NCBI GenBank assembly: GCA_022885665.1
Contig: JAGQDJ010000051.1
Location: 186,001-250,000, forward strand
Direction: 5' to 3'
Source: Triops longicaudatus
Taxonomy: Eukaryota > Arthropoda > Branchiopoda > Notostraca > Triopsidae
DNA length: 64,000 nt
Shown: positions 22,988 to 36,510 of the stretch, piece after piece
Layout of the letters: the number at the start of each line of letters is the position of its first letter
Position numbering within the stretch: the stretch's first letter is position 1
Translations under genes and position numbers: made by a program
The notes under the pieces: generated by a model
Told to the model about the DNA's origin: nothing
What the model saw: the letters and a program-made list of their open reading frames with translations, nothing else
Databases searched by the model: none

Positions 22988-23343
22988 CGCTTAATAAGAG
23001 TGTTAGCTCACCACAGACAAACGTGAAGCTTGCATAATAATCCCCTGTGAGTCTAAGAGTGCTAAACGTAATTGCATTCCTCGCAGGCAAGTTTGTCCGT
23101 CTGCTCTTGAAAAGGTGTGGTTATCTCCACTAAAAGAATACAAATTACAACACTGTCTGCCAGCTAAGGTTACAACTGTACACTTTTCAGACTTAGTTTC
23201 TTTTTAACTGTCTTTTTTTGTTACATTAAAATGCTTAATGGGTCATATATAGTCTTCTGTATACATAAGTTTTCGTAATAATAATACTTTGGTACGGAGC
23301 AAACAACAACCCTGAACACATGCCACATCTCACACTGAGTTTC

Positions 23344-26300
23344 TCACGAATAAATCGTCATTAAAATCATCTGTGAAGGAAGAAATAAAAATTATGTGAT
23401 GAAGTAGACTCAAAATGGAACGCAACAATCTAACATACCTCTTCAAGCGAAAGAGGACTACCTTTTACTTTGGAATCGATGCTGTGGTACCGTTCTGATT
23501 TTGAGCGCGAGAAGAAAAGAAAATTTGAAAACATTATCCGAGATTTCACAACGATTGCATAAAAAAATTACGCGTTATTTTTATTTAGTTACCGTGTGCC
23601 AAATGCAGTCGAACAAGCGCCATAAAAAGGGCTTCGGCAGTGAGTTCTGTATTCTTGGCGAAACGTAATACCAAGCATTCCAACACTTTATTGGAAACGG
23701 TCACGCCCGCTTCCCACAGTATTGGCCGCATGTTATAACTGGAGGTTTTGCCAACATGGCTTCGATCGTATTTCACAAAAGCACACTGAAAGATATAAAA
23801 TGTATAGCATTAACAATCATAGCTTGTGGCAACAGAAGACTGAACAACTTACTTTCCAGAATTGCAACAAAGTATACACGCCAGGAACGTCGACCAAATT
23901 AATTCTCCCACTGATATTGAAGTCTCGTAACATGATTAGACTTTTACTCAGTTCCAGACTAGGCTTGTCCAGTAACACCGCTTAAAAGAAGACATATTTT
24001 AATATAAATTTAAGAAGGCATCGTTTCATTTACAAATATCACAATACTTTTTGTTCCTAAAAAAGGGAGAAAATTAAGGCTAGCTGCATTAACTCGGCAG
24101 TATGCGTGTATAACACAGGATTCCTGGTGCTCTTTTATTACTGGCAATGCTAAATTTACAACTTAAAATTTTCCTTTGTTCCAGCTTCCTTCAAGATTTT
24201 CAGCGCTATAGAGGAGGGACAGGACAGTTGACACTTCGGACAAACCGTACAATCACAGCAAATAAACTAGAAACGTTTTGAAAATGGAAAAAAATTGGAC
24301 ACTTCAAGAATACGATGAACGTCACGAGGTTTACGTGAGAAAATAAATAACTTAACTTGTGGCTCTTTTTGTCTGAAATTGTGTCAAAACGGCTTTGGCA
24401 TACACCGTAAGCCACAGGATAACATTCTGAAACATCGGCCACACGGATTCAAAAGTAAACTTAAAGGAAACATGGAAGTTCAAAAGTGGAACTACCGTAC
24501 GGTTTGGACAGAAGCGTTTTTGACGGCAAGTTATGTGCTTGCAAACGGCGCAAAAAAGAAAAACAGATTTTCACATTAGTAGAATGCTACAAGGATTCTA
24601 CTGTTCATTTACATTATATATGCAAGTTTCCATAAATATCTTCCAAACAAACCATGTACTCCTCTTGAAAAGTTGACTTGTCAGCTTTCTTATGGCAAAA
24701 CACACGGCCATTTTGCCCCGCCCCCTATTCTAATTGTGTAAAAGATATCTTTTTGTACAACAGGAACTGGCTTTAATTTTCATGCCTGTTTGATCTTATT
24801 TTTCGTCTTCTTGTAGCGTACAATACCTTGTTTGATAACCAGAATAACATTCCATCTGACGATTCTAATACTGGGCTAAGGTTTTGTCTACACATCACGC
24901 GAAAACTTCCAATCAGAAATGAGCCCACACTGTCCCGTCTCTCCTCTATTCCACGTAAAGAAAAGACAAATGGACATAAACTAAAAACACATGGAAGATT
25001 GTCGTAATTTGATCTATGAACTGTCTTGACCAAACCGGAAAATGCACAGCGTTGCCAAGTTGTAGTCACGTTGGTTCTACTATGCTACCATTTTTTGCGC
25101 CTTATTGTTCTCACTATACGTACACTAAAAACATTACTAACCTGCCAATGCCTTCACAATATGGAGAAATGCTACTTTAAATCATCACATACCTCTCCAA
25201 TGGTGCTTCAATATCTTCAACAACGCAGAAGCATCAATTTCCGACGGATATTTCATGGCTAATTTAGTAAGCGCGACTTTTCCTTCAGTCTACAATATAA
25301 TAAAAAGTAATTAACGTATGCAAGTGATTAGATTGTTATTATCTGTTTAGAGATTCAAGATTGTGTAAAATGTGCTTACATGTTTGTAACTCTCTTCTAA
25401 AACGTCTATGGAAACATTTCGGAAAACCATGTTATCTTCGTTCACTTCCCTAAACGAAAACGCGTTACCATAAAAATTGGTAAGTCTGTATTTCATAATT
25501 TTGATTTTAGTTCATCTATTTTTTTACCATATACTAGATTGTTCATCAGTCAGAATGCGTAAAAGGAACTTTCCATCACAGTGAGGTATTTGCGTTTGAG
25601 GGACAATTATATAATCCCCGGGTGGTAATGTAAAAAATGTGGCAACCTCTCTCGCCACGCTATGGTTGGTTACGTCCAATGGTTTCTAGATTAAGGGGAA
25701 AAAAATATGATATTAATGTAAGGAAATAAAGAATAGTACGGAAAACCCGAATTCGTACCAACGTTTTACGAAAGTACAGTCAACTGCTGTTTTTATTATC
25801 TATGAAAAAAGAGGCATGGTAGGAAAAAAGTAATTACGTGTTCATGAACGTAATGAGGCGTAAGTCTGGACATGTTGGTGGGTACTTCATAGACGGCGAA
25901 ACCAATGGCATGCATGACTTTCCTTTTCTTTCCGGTCTCTTTATTTGACGTGGCAAGCGTGTCGTATTGCTGCGTCACGGACACCACCACGTGGCATTTT
26001 GAGTTCGAACCACGCGGAATTTGCAGGAAAAACTGAGGATTCATCGCTGTCGTTTCTAAATAAGCACGATAACCATACAAACTAGCTTGATTCAGTTACC
26101 TCAACATAAATTCAACAAAATTACACTATGTAGTAATCTATGTTACCAATTTTTTATTTTACCACTTTTAGCCTAAAAGTGATACTGATTACGAACAAGT
26201 GTTCGATATTTCACTGCACAATACCGAAACAGAAAGTTCTGTGCGGTTAAACAGAAGTTTGAAAAGTAATTGCTAGAAATAAGTGGAAGAACAGTACCTA

Positions 26301-29300
26301 CGTATTGGGGTCCACCGCCAGCATTGTATCCACTGCGCCATCTACGGCGGGCTAATACTGCTCTCCAAGGTTTTTTAGAGTGTAAGGCGGGTTCATTCAT
26401 CCAATCATCCGGTCCAACATGCACCAAATCCAGTTCAGTGAATTGTTTGCAAAAGTCGTCAAACGCCATCCTACCATTCAACAGGAAAAAAAGTATTTTT
26501 TTTTTTTTTTTTGTAACGAGATATTCGAAAAATGGCGTTCATATTTATGGAAAAAAGGAGCTTGGAAAACTTAGGTCTCATAGGAAAGCTTACCAGAACT
26601 CTCCTTCGTTTCTTGCTCTGGAACTCAGCATCTCTTTATCTCGGTCACCGAGTGCATCCCATTCCCATGATCTTTCTGCCCAAGGCCCATTCCACTCGCC
26701 TTTACCCCATGGATTCCTCATTCGCACAAGTGGAGTTTCACCCAAATGAGTACGAACCCTGGCTAAGCCTGTTACGCTGTACGCGTGTTGCGTTATTAAT
26801 CCGTTCCGCAAACGTAGTTGTCTTTTGCTATCTTTGTCCTGCATTAAAAAAAAAAATAAGAAATACCTTAATATTGCCCTATTCTTCGCCGTCACTGTGA
26901 ATCTGCCCCATCTTTAGAAAGATGGTCTCACGTGGGTGCAACTGATCTACCATGTGTGCCGTCGAATTAAGAAGAATGGAAAGAAAAGCGCCGGAAACCG
27001 TAAAAATGAGCTTCAGTTAAGGCAAGACTCAAATCCATGTGTTCTGTCAATGAAAGTGTCTTTTTCAATCTCCCAATTACCTGGAGTTTAACTTTTTGAC
27101 GAATAGTGACCCTCATCTAAAATTTGGAAATTATAGTGGTCTATCACCAATTCAGAGTAACCATCCCAAAATGGCTTGTAAGTTGTGAACAGCTGCGAGT
27201 AAATCCGCCTTTTTGGATATTATTTAATGGGCATATATGGAATATACAAAGCCCCCCAAAAAAACGAAAATTACTGCTGCTGTCACAAGATTTGGGGTTG
27301 GCCAGGTTAGGCGCCTGGACCAATTTGGGCTTCTCACTGGAACTGCTGTATAATGCAAAACAAACTTGGCCTATGGTAATCCCACCATTTGTGGAGCTCT
27401 TAAATTCATAACAAGGAAACATTTTCACGCATGAAACTACCGCAAAAATGCAACTTATTCGGCGTTACTCTAAACGTGACTATTTAATGTAAAGTTACTG
27501 GGAAGCAATGACATCTGTTGATCTTCTTTGTAATTTTAACTGAAAACTGAAGTTATGTAGAACGAACTCGGTTTAATGGAAAGCTTACGTTGGATAGTTG
27601 AAAGGAAAATCGCCGAAAGAGAACGTTCAGTTGTTGGTAATGTACCAAATAATGCTTAAAAATATAGTAGGTAAAGTATGTTGCATGCATGGTATTCCAT
27701 TGGTGAATTCCTCCAACTTACCGTACTAATACTGGCGATAAGCAACGTAGACCGAGGTACGGCGCTATTAAGGACCTGGTAGGTCAGGAATTTGTCTTGG
27801 TGTCCTAAGCTGAAGCTTTGAACAATTCCTCCTGTCAGATCTTGCAAGGCTTTTGTCGTAAATCCGAGATGTAATGCTTCGTAACTACCGTAAAGTCTGA
27901 AAGCATAATTATAGTCAGCAATAAATTGGATGCCACGAAACAAAGCGCATCATTAAGCCAAGTTTTTGATGGTCGCTTTAGTTTATGACTTGAACATGAG
28001 GGAAACGGGTGAAAAGCTAATATGGGTAATATGCACAGCACTTACTTAGCATAGGCTTTTTCGAGTAGAGCCGCCCAGAACTCATTGGGATCCGTGGAAT
28101 GTAAAAAGATAAGTTTGCCCCTAAAAGTAGGTAATCTATCATCGACCACTACTTCTGTCCAATCCCCAAAATGCCAGAACCGAAACCTGGATATCAGGAA
28201 GAAGTAAAATAAGAAAGAGATTTAGATTACATTAATCAACTAGCGTTAGACATAGACAGTACTTAGCGTCAGGAAACAACAGTCGAGCTGACACTATTGA
28301 CCCGTAGATCAAGTCTCTCACATCCAGACTCCTTTCACGGGAGATTTGCCGTAAGGTGGGCTTTTACATAAGACTTGCGTAACGTCTAGTTAAGACTCCT
28401 TAGCACAAACGCAGACAAAATGTTTGTGCAGATGGAGATAAAGGAAAACTCGCCTGATTGTCTCCATAAGGCTACGTTCATTACCTTTATAGCAATTTCA
28501 AATATAATAGACCGTTAAGCTATTAAAATGCAAATCATGTTAAAGTCAGCTAAATTAACGATTAAGTAAGTAGCTTAAATTATGGTACGTTGGCTAGAAG
28601 AACTGGAGGAGTCATAACTGGAAAATACCCACAGTTGTGTAGACTTAAAGAGCACTGGACATGAAAAACGCACATTGAGATTATTATAAAATCTTATAGT
28701 ATACATTATTCCAAAAAGTGGGATTTTCTTTCAGTTTTTCTGAGTAGCCGTTCCCGAGTTATTTACTTGCAAACTTGTACCATTTTCCCTCCGCGAAAAG
28801 TGTGACGTCACGTGACCAACGTGAGAAGTGCGGCTTACGGGTGCTTGTTTATACACTGTGGTGCTAGACTTCCTCTTGTTTTTGGATAGTTTTACTCGGA
28901 AAATTGGAAAATAATCTGTCATCAAAAGCAAATTAACAATGTGGTAACTTCAAATCATGTTCAGTTTACAGTGTCTCCCGATCGTCTAGGCAACACGGTA
29001 AAGACACGCCAAAAGTCTTACTTTACAAGTACTCGAAAAGTATACTCTTGGGTAAATACTCAGAAAGAAATATCTGAGACAATAAGTTAATAAGCTTTTC
29101 CTGTTCTGGTGACTTTCATTTTTGAGTTGCGTTTTCTTTCCCAGTTTATGAGTATACTGATGACTTGTATAAACAAAACACAGGTCTGTAACGCGTCGAG
29201 GCATCGCAGTTCTCCGTTACGTCACGCGGATAACGCGGCCACGCTGAACCAATGGCCGAACCGCCCCATTTGAATTTCTAGATTTCTTATTTCTCAAATA

Positions 29301-31971
29301 CCTTCGTTATTATTTCTCATTTGAGAAAAAGAAACACATCTCGAAACTAGATATTTTAAACCTATTTATAACAAAAGTTTTTTTAACGTTAATTGCCCTT
29401 TAACTAATATAAAGCATGTTATAAATTGCATGCTTCATTCGTGTCAAGGTTCCAGGCAATTGTCAAGCGTTTTGTTAAAGTATGATTCGTGCTCAGTGTG
29501 AATTTAATTGTTGCCCATTTCTGTCCAAAACATGTTTCGAGATGCAACTACGCAGAATTTCTTGACAGAAAATAACAAATGTAAAGCAAAATACAATATC
29601 TTGTATATTACTAACTAGAATACTTTGTGTAAGGTATTCTATGTTTCTTTAGTTCATGCACATCATCCTTGTGTATCCTTATGCAATATAACAATCTGTT
29701 TTGCGAGTTTTTCTTTGCTTCATTGCTCGAATATCTAGGAATACGTTTGAAGAGATTTGCTGGTAGAATTCAATCTTGCGCAGAATTGTACAGAAAATGC
29801 GGTGATCCATTTTCTTATAATTTGTAGTCGCTTCACTACCGGTCCCTGGCTTCACTGAGTTACTTTCACCTCGTTGGCTACTGCTCGTCAATAGAAATCG
29901 AAAAAGTATCCATTCTGCTTTCCTGTGTTGCTCAGGAAAAAAGGCTTACCTGAAGATTCCACCGTAAGAAACGTCAAAGCTTTGATCCGGCGGTACGACA
30001 CGGTCGAGAAACCTCGGTGTTAAGGTAAGCGAAGACACGGCAGCTAATAACCATGGATCTCCGAATTCCCCTTGTTCGACGTCAAACCGACTGGCGCCTT
30101 CCGAGATAAACTTGGGCCGTTGGCAAATTTCCTGGTTGGGGAAAACATAATGAGCGCTATGCACCACAATTCATTAAACTTCATAAAAATATTAACAACT
30201 TCCTGGCTCCATTTACAAGATTCTTATAACATGCACTTGTATGTGTACCTAGACTTCCTACAATTTTTATTCATCCCTACCGGAAAGAAAAACGACAAGT
30301 CATGAGGGTCAGAGGTTAAAAGTTGAACCTCTTTTTCGTTTGTGTGACAGTTCTCTTGTTCTGTCTACATTTTAGGAGGTCTACGAAACGTAAACTTACT
30401 ACACAAACTACAAGATAACCATATAGTACGACTCGAGTTTTATTTAATACCTATTTACTTAGCTTTAAGTCTTGACTCAATTCTCAAAAGTGCGTATTTC
30501 GTTCAATTATATTTCCTATTCTTTGGTCCAAAAGGAGAGGAGTGAGCAGAAATAGTGATCAGCAAAATTCAAAACTGAAAAATTAAAAGACGTAAAAGCT
30601 TCAAGGAGTATCAAATACACATTACGAATGTAAGTACAATATTTCACAACAATTGAAATTTCCTGAGAAAGGTAATTTAGGGGTCTAAATAGGATTGGGG
30701 GCAACAAGAGCAATAGCAGCTTACGACACTGAGGTCATTTCGTGCTTCATGCGCCGCTATCAAGGGCTATGCACCCGCACAAGGTCAACACGCCCCGTAC
30801 TAGAAAAGTCTCTTCCCTTGCGTCCTTAATTCTAAAATGACTTATGAGCTCAACCATGGTATGTGATTATTCTGATTGCTCTACCAAAACCTCCCTTGCC
30901 TCCCAATGTATGTATAATTCATTAATCGTCTACTTAAATTCAACCCAACCTAAACATATGAACCGCCTTACACATATCGTTCCTCTTTTTATTAAAATAA
31001 TGTTGTAGTCAAAGAGTAAAAAAAGTTTGTTGAAAGCACAGTAGCACACACACTGCCCTAAATGTAACCGGGCCTGCGTCACAATCGTCATACGTTATTA
31101 ACCGCCTAGCTAGATGGAACGTGTTTGCCGTGAATCTGCGTGGCCGGCCGAACCGTGTTCGCCGCGGCCTTCGTCCAATCTTTCGCGCGTTGCCAAGAGC
31201 GTAGCTGTGACACACCGCTTCTTGCCCAGGAGCCCAGCCGGGCGAATCAAGCTCGCCTCGGCCTGCCAGAACAGTGAACTCGCGTGACAGCAATAATGAA
31301 AACTAGAATCCAATACGACGAGCTTTTTTGAGAATGTGCAAGACGTAAAATCAGGAAAGATTTTTATAGATGACAACGGATTATGAGGCACATGAAAGAG
31401 GTCCTTGAAAGAGGTTGTCGAATTTCATGGACAATAAGCCTCTCAGATGACGGATGCGCTCTGTGTGGGACCTTTCCTTTCTCCCAGAAGAAGCACGCTT
31501 TCCTTATTGAGATAAAACCCGCGATGTATGAAAGGAAAATGAAGATGGGGAACCTGCGATAAGGCAGAAACATACGTGTGGTCGAAGCCAAGTAATGGGC
31601 TGCATCGGAAACTTCTTGTGTGAGAAAAACGATTTTAAATTCGGTGGAAATTCGGTGTCCTCATAAAGCACGCCGCGTTCACGACATAAGCGTTTTAGTT
31701 GTTGGTAGTTTGACTGTCGTGTTTGCCGGTGAAGACTGCGGTCCACTGTCCAGTATCTGAAAAAGTAACATTGCTTCACTCGCTGCAATTATTAGCAATA
31801 TTTGTAAAAAAAAGATAGCATTTGAAACAAAACAAACACAATTATTGTTTTATATTAAATGTAGGTATTGTTCCGAGTCATAATAAACACCATGTTACCT
31901 AGACAAAGTCGATTGTTTGTCATCAGCTCGGGGTGGCCAGCCATTAAGCCAAGGTTGACGAGGTCCGCCAT
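23344..31971 (-). CDS. Catalytically inactive penta-EF-hand calpain (Cys to Pro), first exon not found
   Basis: Fifteen exons on the minus strand: 31899-31971, 31576-31756, 29950-30131, 28046-28186, 27722-27896, 26594-26838, 26298-26470, 25838-26055, 25535-25685, 25380-25444, 25193-25289, 23853-23980, 23593-23785, 23439-23494 and 23344-23370. All phases agree and give about 700 residues, the usual classical-calpain length. Order: N-terminal anchor (RGVLYEDTEFP), protease core (GASRFDVEQGE, FWAALLEKAYA, HAYSVTG, RNPWGKGEWNG), the C2-like beta-sandwich domain (FFLQIPRG, LPPGDYIIVP) and penta-EF-hand domain ending MILMTIYS. The active-site motif normally GDCW is GDPW (CCA at about 30045), while the catalytic His and Asn are kept. 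The protein should not cleave substrates; like mammalian CAPN6 or fly CalpC it would be a non-proteolytic scaffold or regulator. The exon with the initiator Met lies upstream and is unresolved. Confidence 0.9.
31089..31290. repeat. GC-rich dispersed repeat, copy 1
   Basis: It is markedly GC-rich against the AT-rich background and shares ordered blocks (GTGTTTG.C, TTCGCGCG, GCCGGGCGAA, GGCCTGCC) with 36310-36510. It is non-coding. Confidence 0.55.
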
Positions 31972-32188
31972 CTAAAAAAATTTAATTTTATTATTGCCAC
32001 CAGAATTCTCAGCCTATTTATTCCTATATTTAGTTTTTACGACGTAGCGAAAAGGATTTTCAGTGCTTTAATACAAAGTCACTGTAATTTCCGCCTTAAA
32101 CTACTCCACTTAAATGTCATAAGGTCAGTTTTCTCCGTCATGAGGAAATAATTTTAAAATTCCCGTCCGCATCCCTATTCGGGTTTCC

Positions 32189-32535
32189 TTAAAGTAGAGT
32201 TAAGAATGAGAGAAACCTTACGAGATCGGTGACCTGAGAGCTTTCTTCACATAACCTTTTGCTATTTCGTGAGTCGTAATTGTGGCCCTTTTCGAACCTA
32301 CTGTGAGCCACTTTTAATGGCATGGGAAAGATCTGCATAAGGCAAACATACACACGAGAACGCCCAGCGAAGGTGTTAGTAAATATGCACAGTTCATAAT
32401 TCTCGTCGCCTTTCGTATCAGAGCGATTTATAAGCTTACTTAAGGTCAGAATGCTTTCCCGCCCTTCGTGAGAAACGATCGCTACACGCAAGGTATACGC
32501 ACTCCAAACCGACAATAGAACCAGTCGTGTGAGGC
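32189..32535 (-). other. Uncharacterised open stretch upstream of the calpain
   Basis: The minus strand has an acceptor-like TTTCTATTACAG, then an open frame of more than 100 codons, and a GTAAGG donor-like site after CDLV-type coding near 32221. Its phase does not join directly to the first recognised calpain exon. I recognise no domain. It could be an alternative or upstream exon, or chance. Confidence 0.2.
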
Positions 32536-35500
32536 TGTAATAGAAATGTGTCTAATAAAGTACTCCAAAAGTGATCATGTAAACCTTTACAAGACAGTTA
32601 ATTACCCAAGTCTAATTAAGTAGCCTTGCAGAATCCTGTTTATTTAATTTTCGGTGCATTTACTTAACTTTCCGAATTGCACATATTATGAACAGACAAG
32701 GTTACAGTGGTAGTAGAAACCGTAGAAAGTGCGAAAAAGTTCGAATATCAAAATTGATATTAGTTTTATGTGTAATTTTTTCTTTTGTGCTTTCGTTAAC
32801 GTGTTTTTTTAATAACTGAAGCAATTTTCTTAAAAAATGATCAAGTGTGTTCAACTGATCCGTCTTAATAATAATAAGAAATCTGATCAAAAGGGCTATT
32901 TCTGAACTTTTTTCGTGCTATTCCTTGTTCACTTTCAAATTTGTAAGTGTGCAGGTTAACTTAGAACGCGTATTCCAAAAGTGAACCCTTGCATATGTCC
33001 CCACAGAAATAAAAACTAGTGTTTTGTTCGATTCTGCGCGTCAGCCGAGACTTTTTGTTTCGTTTTTACTAAAAAAGAATAGTTTAAAAATGGTCGAAAT
33101 TGACAAGAACAACCAAAAATGCGTATTTGTTCCAAAATAACTCCAGTTGAAGGTAAAACTCAGAAACAATCTGATGCTTGACATTAAAGCGGCAATATCT
33201 CTACAGTATTACGTTAAGGCTACGGTACACATAAGGCTCTAATGGGTGAATAACACAGAAAACTAGTCAGGTTATATAACGAAACCAGCTCGATATTTCA
33301 GAAAAACTTTCCGACAGTAATGTAAAACCATTAACTCTAGTATATCTCCAAGAGCTTTTTGAGAAATGTTGCTTTATAAATTTGCAAAACGAAACCAAAT
33401 TTTAACATTTTGTTCGGAAAACATTTTTAAAAATAGGGCTTTGACACGTTCTACATTATTTTTTAAATACATATTCAGAGAAAACAGTATTTCAATCCGA
33501 CAACTGGTTTTTGAGTTATGACTTGACTGGTTTTTGACAATTTCCGTTCCCGCGACGTTAAAACGTTCGATGTCGTTGGGAAGCAATGGAAAAACGTAAT
33601 AAGTTTGCAATGCCACCTATAGGACTTCGTCTTCCGCAGCTCAGGTGCACCGTCCTCTTAAGATAAGTTAGTAGGCTTCTGAAGCCGCTAGAGGCGCTCA
33701 ACTCTAATAACAAACCGAAGATAGCGATTTAAACAAACATTCGAGAATTACTTGGTACATGGGTGAACTTACCCTGGATATACGTTCTCCACCGACTAGG
33801 CATATCAACAATTGCAAGTCATTCCGAGTTTATTTGCTTCTTTTACTTCCTCCAGTCCTAAAGAGGTTTACACACTTTCTTGTACCCTTAGTGTTTCAAT
33901 GTTACGCTTATGTAACCATACCTTCCAACACCCTTCACAACGCCGCAATGCTGTAGTCAACAATGAAATCGTCGACACTGTGTTCCTCTCCGCTCGTAAT
34001 AATAACACACTAGCTTATGTTTTCACCCAAACTTTCCTCGATGACAATACACTACGCAACCAGAAGTCTTCACCAAGGATGACAACCACAAACTCACAAA
34101 CCCGGAAAATAACTTTTGTCTATTATCACTTCTCTCTTCACCGTAGTTTTTTTTTTACCATAACATGCCTGCTATATCTGTTTCGGTTCGCCTTTCATAG
34201 ACTGTTCAGAAACTTGTTACTACTCAACTTTTGTTCACTTCTGTAACTTCTTCTTAAGCCGAAATCATTCAGATCTTCTTGTCTTTCAAAGCACAACCTT
34301 GGGAAAGCTACTGCACCAACGAACCGGAAAAACGTCTTTAATGAGTTCACCGCCGTCTAATTAAACCATTTCACTCAATTCTTTAATGTTGACCTTATCG
34401 AAATAACTTGGTCTGATCATTTTCTGGAGGGGAGGGACGATTTGCTTGTGGGGATGCTTGATGTGACTACAGGCCGCTCAAACACACACGCACACACATA
34501 TCCTTATGACAAATGACGAGCGTAGTGATTACAGACGAGCGTAACAACTACTTTTACACTGATGACTGAGAGACTTCTAATGTCCTTCCACCAAGGTCCT
34601 TTGGATAAGAAACGTAACCGAGCTTAGCACCGACACACAAAAGCCCAGAGCCAAAAAAGGGCTAACAAGGCAAAAGTATTTCAAAGCTTTAGTAGAAATA
34701 CCACAACTTTTTATGGTATTCTTCTGGCGAAAAACTTGTCCATCACAAAGTCCTCACACGACAGCCAAGCTCACATTATGCATGCGTGTAACAAGTCATT
34801 TGCAAAGGTCTGGATTTCCCTCCAGTGGGGTCTTTCAACAGTTTCACACACACCAAGGAAACTTATACCATACAATGAATTTTTTACTTGCACACAAAGC
34901 CATAAACGAACGCAAATACGGAAAGTTCACACTTATGCCCGAACGAGTCCTTTCCACCACATACAGGAGATAGATATCCTCATTATTTCCGAAACTTCTT
35001 TTCGTTTCTGGCGCCCTATAGAGTCGAAAAATCCATCACACACACCATAGCAGTGGGAAATGTAATAAGTAAGCTCATTTGCATAAAAGGAAACTTGAAC
35101 TACCTTCCCTATACTCGTGCGTACGGTCACTTTACATTAGTTAACACATAGACAGGAACATTTCAATACAGAAAAAAGCGAAACGCGTGTCAACAATAGA
35201 AAAGGCTCCTGTAGAATATCAAGACGTTACAAAATGACTTCGTAAGCTGCACTTGTGTTCTTCTTGAGAACGGTGTGGAGCAAGTAACACACCGCCAACA
35301 CGTGGAGACAACAACTCGATAACAGAGGCCCACAACTTCTTACCGAGTAAAGGGTCCTTAGCAGGTGCAAAAACGAGTCTTCCACTTCGAGGGGCAGCTC
35401 GTGAACCACTGAGCTATGGTACCGAGTACAAGCACACACGTGAAAACAAGTCCTGATGAGGAAGGAAACCCACCTGCACTGAGACCCATCATCACGCTCT

Positions 35501-36309
35501 ACCATGCTCAGCCCCCCAGACTACCCACCCGCTCTCCCTTTCAAGACACATATCAAGATATGCCGTACCCACCCTAAATTACACACAGTTGATTGTGCTC
35601 AAGTTGTCGTAAATTAAACGAGATAAAAATGCATGCATTCGGTGGGAAAGTGGTCGAACCTCAATAAATTACGCTTGATCGAACGTTGTCGATAGGCAAA
35701 AATTATCTGAAAGCTGTTTTCTAAATTTATTTTGAAAATTATAATTAAATAAATGGATTCAAAGCTATTTGAGCCTAAACTAAGATTAAAGATAAAGTTG
35801 CAAAATGACGATCAAAGTTTTTAAAAAATAGTGTCATAATAACGATTATATTGTTGTTGAAAACTACCTTCAGAATTTATTTCTAATATACAGTTGAAGT
35901 TACTTTTATAGCCAGATTTTTTTATTCGAACTACGTAGGCTTTCTCTAATTTCCCAAAAGCTGTTAATAAAGATCTTATTACAGCAACCAATGGACTATT
36001 TAATTTTCTAGCTTTTTACGATTAGCTATTTCTTAATCTATTTGTTTTGTATTTATATTATCGCAGTTTTCTAAAGCTTTAACGACGAATGATGTCTCAA
36101 CACTTTCATTTCTTATTTGTTGAATTATTTCATGTGCTCTATTCTCATGTTTTACTTAACCGCTTACTTGTTTTCTTTTGATCTACGTTTAACTTTTTCT
36201 ATTGCTTTTTTTTTTGTCGGCTGCTTATTTATTATTCGACCTATCTCTCACACGGTAAAACCACTTTCATTTTTTATTTTCTTTTTTAACTATGTAAACA
36301 CCATACCGC

Positions 36310-36510
36310 GCGCCTTGTCCAAATCGTAGCCGGGCGAAGCGTGTTTGACACGGGTTGCGCCCAACCGTTCGCGCGTAAATAAAAGTTAGTAAGGGAGGAA
36401 CTGGCTGTTACCAACGACCAAGCCGGGCGAACAGTGGTCGCTCTGGCCTGCATCAAAAGCGTCGCTCTGGCCTGCCTGAAAAGCGTCGCTCGTCATCTGG
36501 CTCGCTGAAG
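36310..36510. repeat. GC-rich dispersed repeat, copy 2
   Basis: It shares ordered blocks with the copy at 31089-31290, and internally repeats AGCGTCGCTC(TGGCCTGC) two to three times (36455-36500). Confidence 0.55.

Noticed and set aside
34470..34500. CRISPR-like or satellite array suspected from the CA-rich patch
   Set aside because: It is a short simple-sequence patch with no spacer-repeat structure; the genome is animal.
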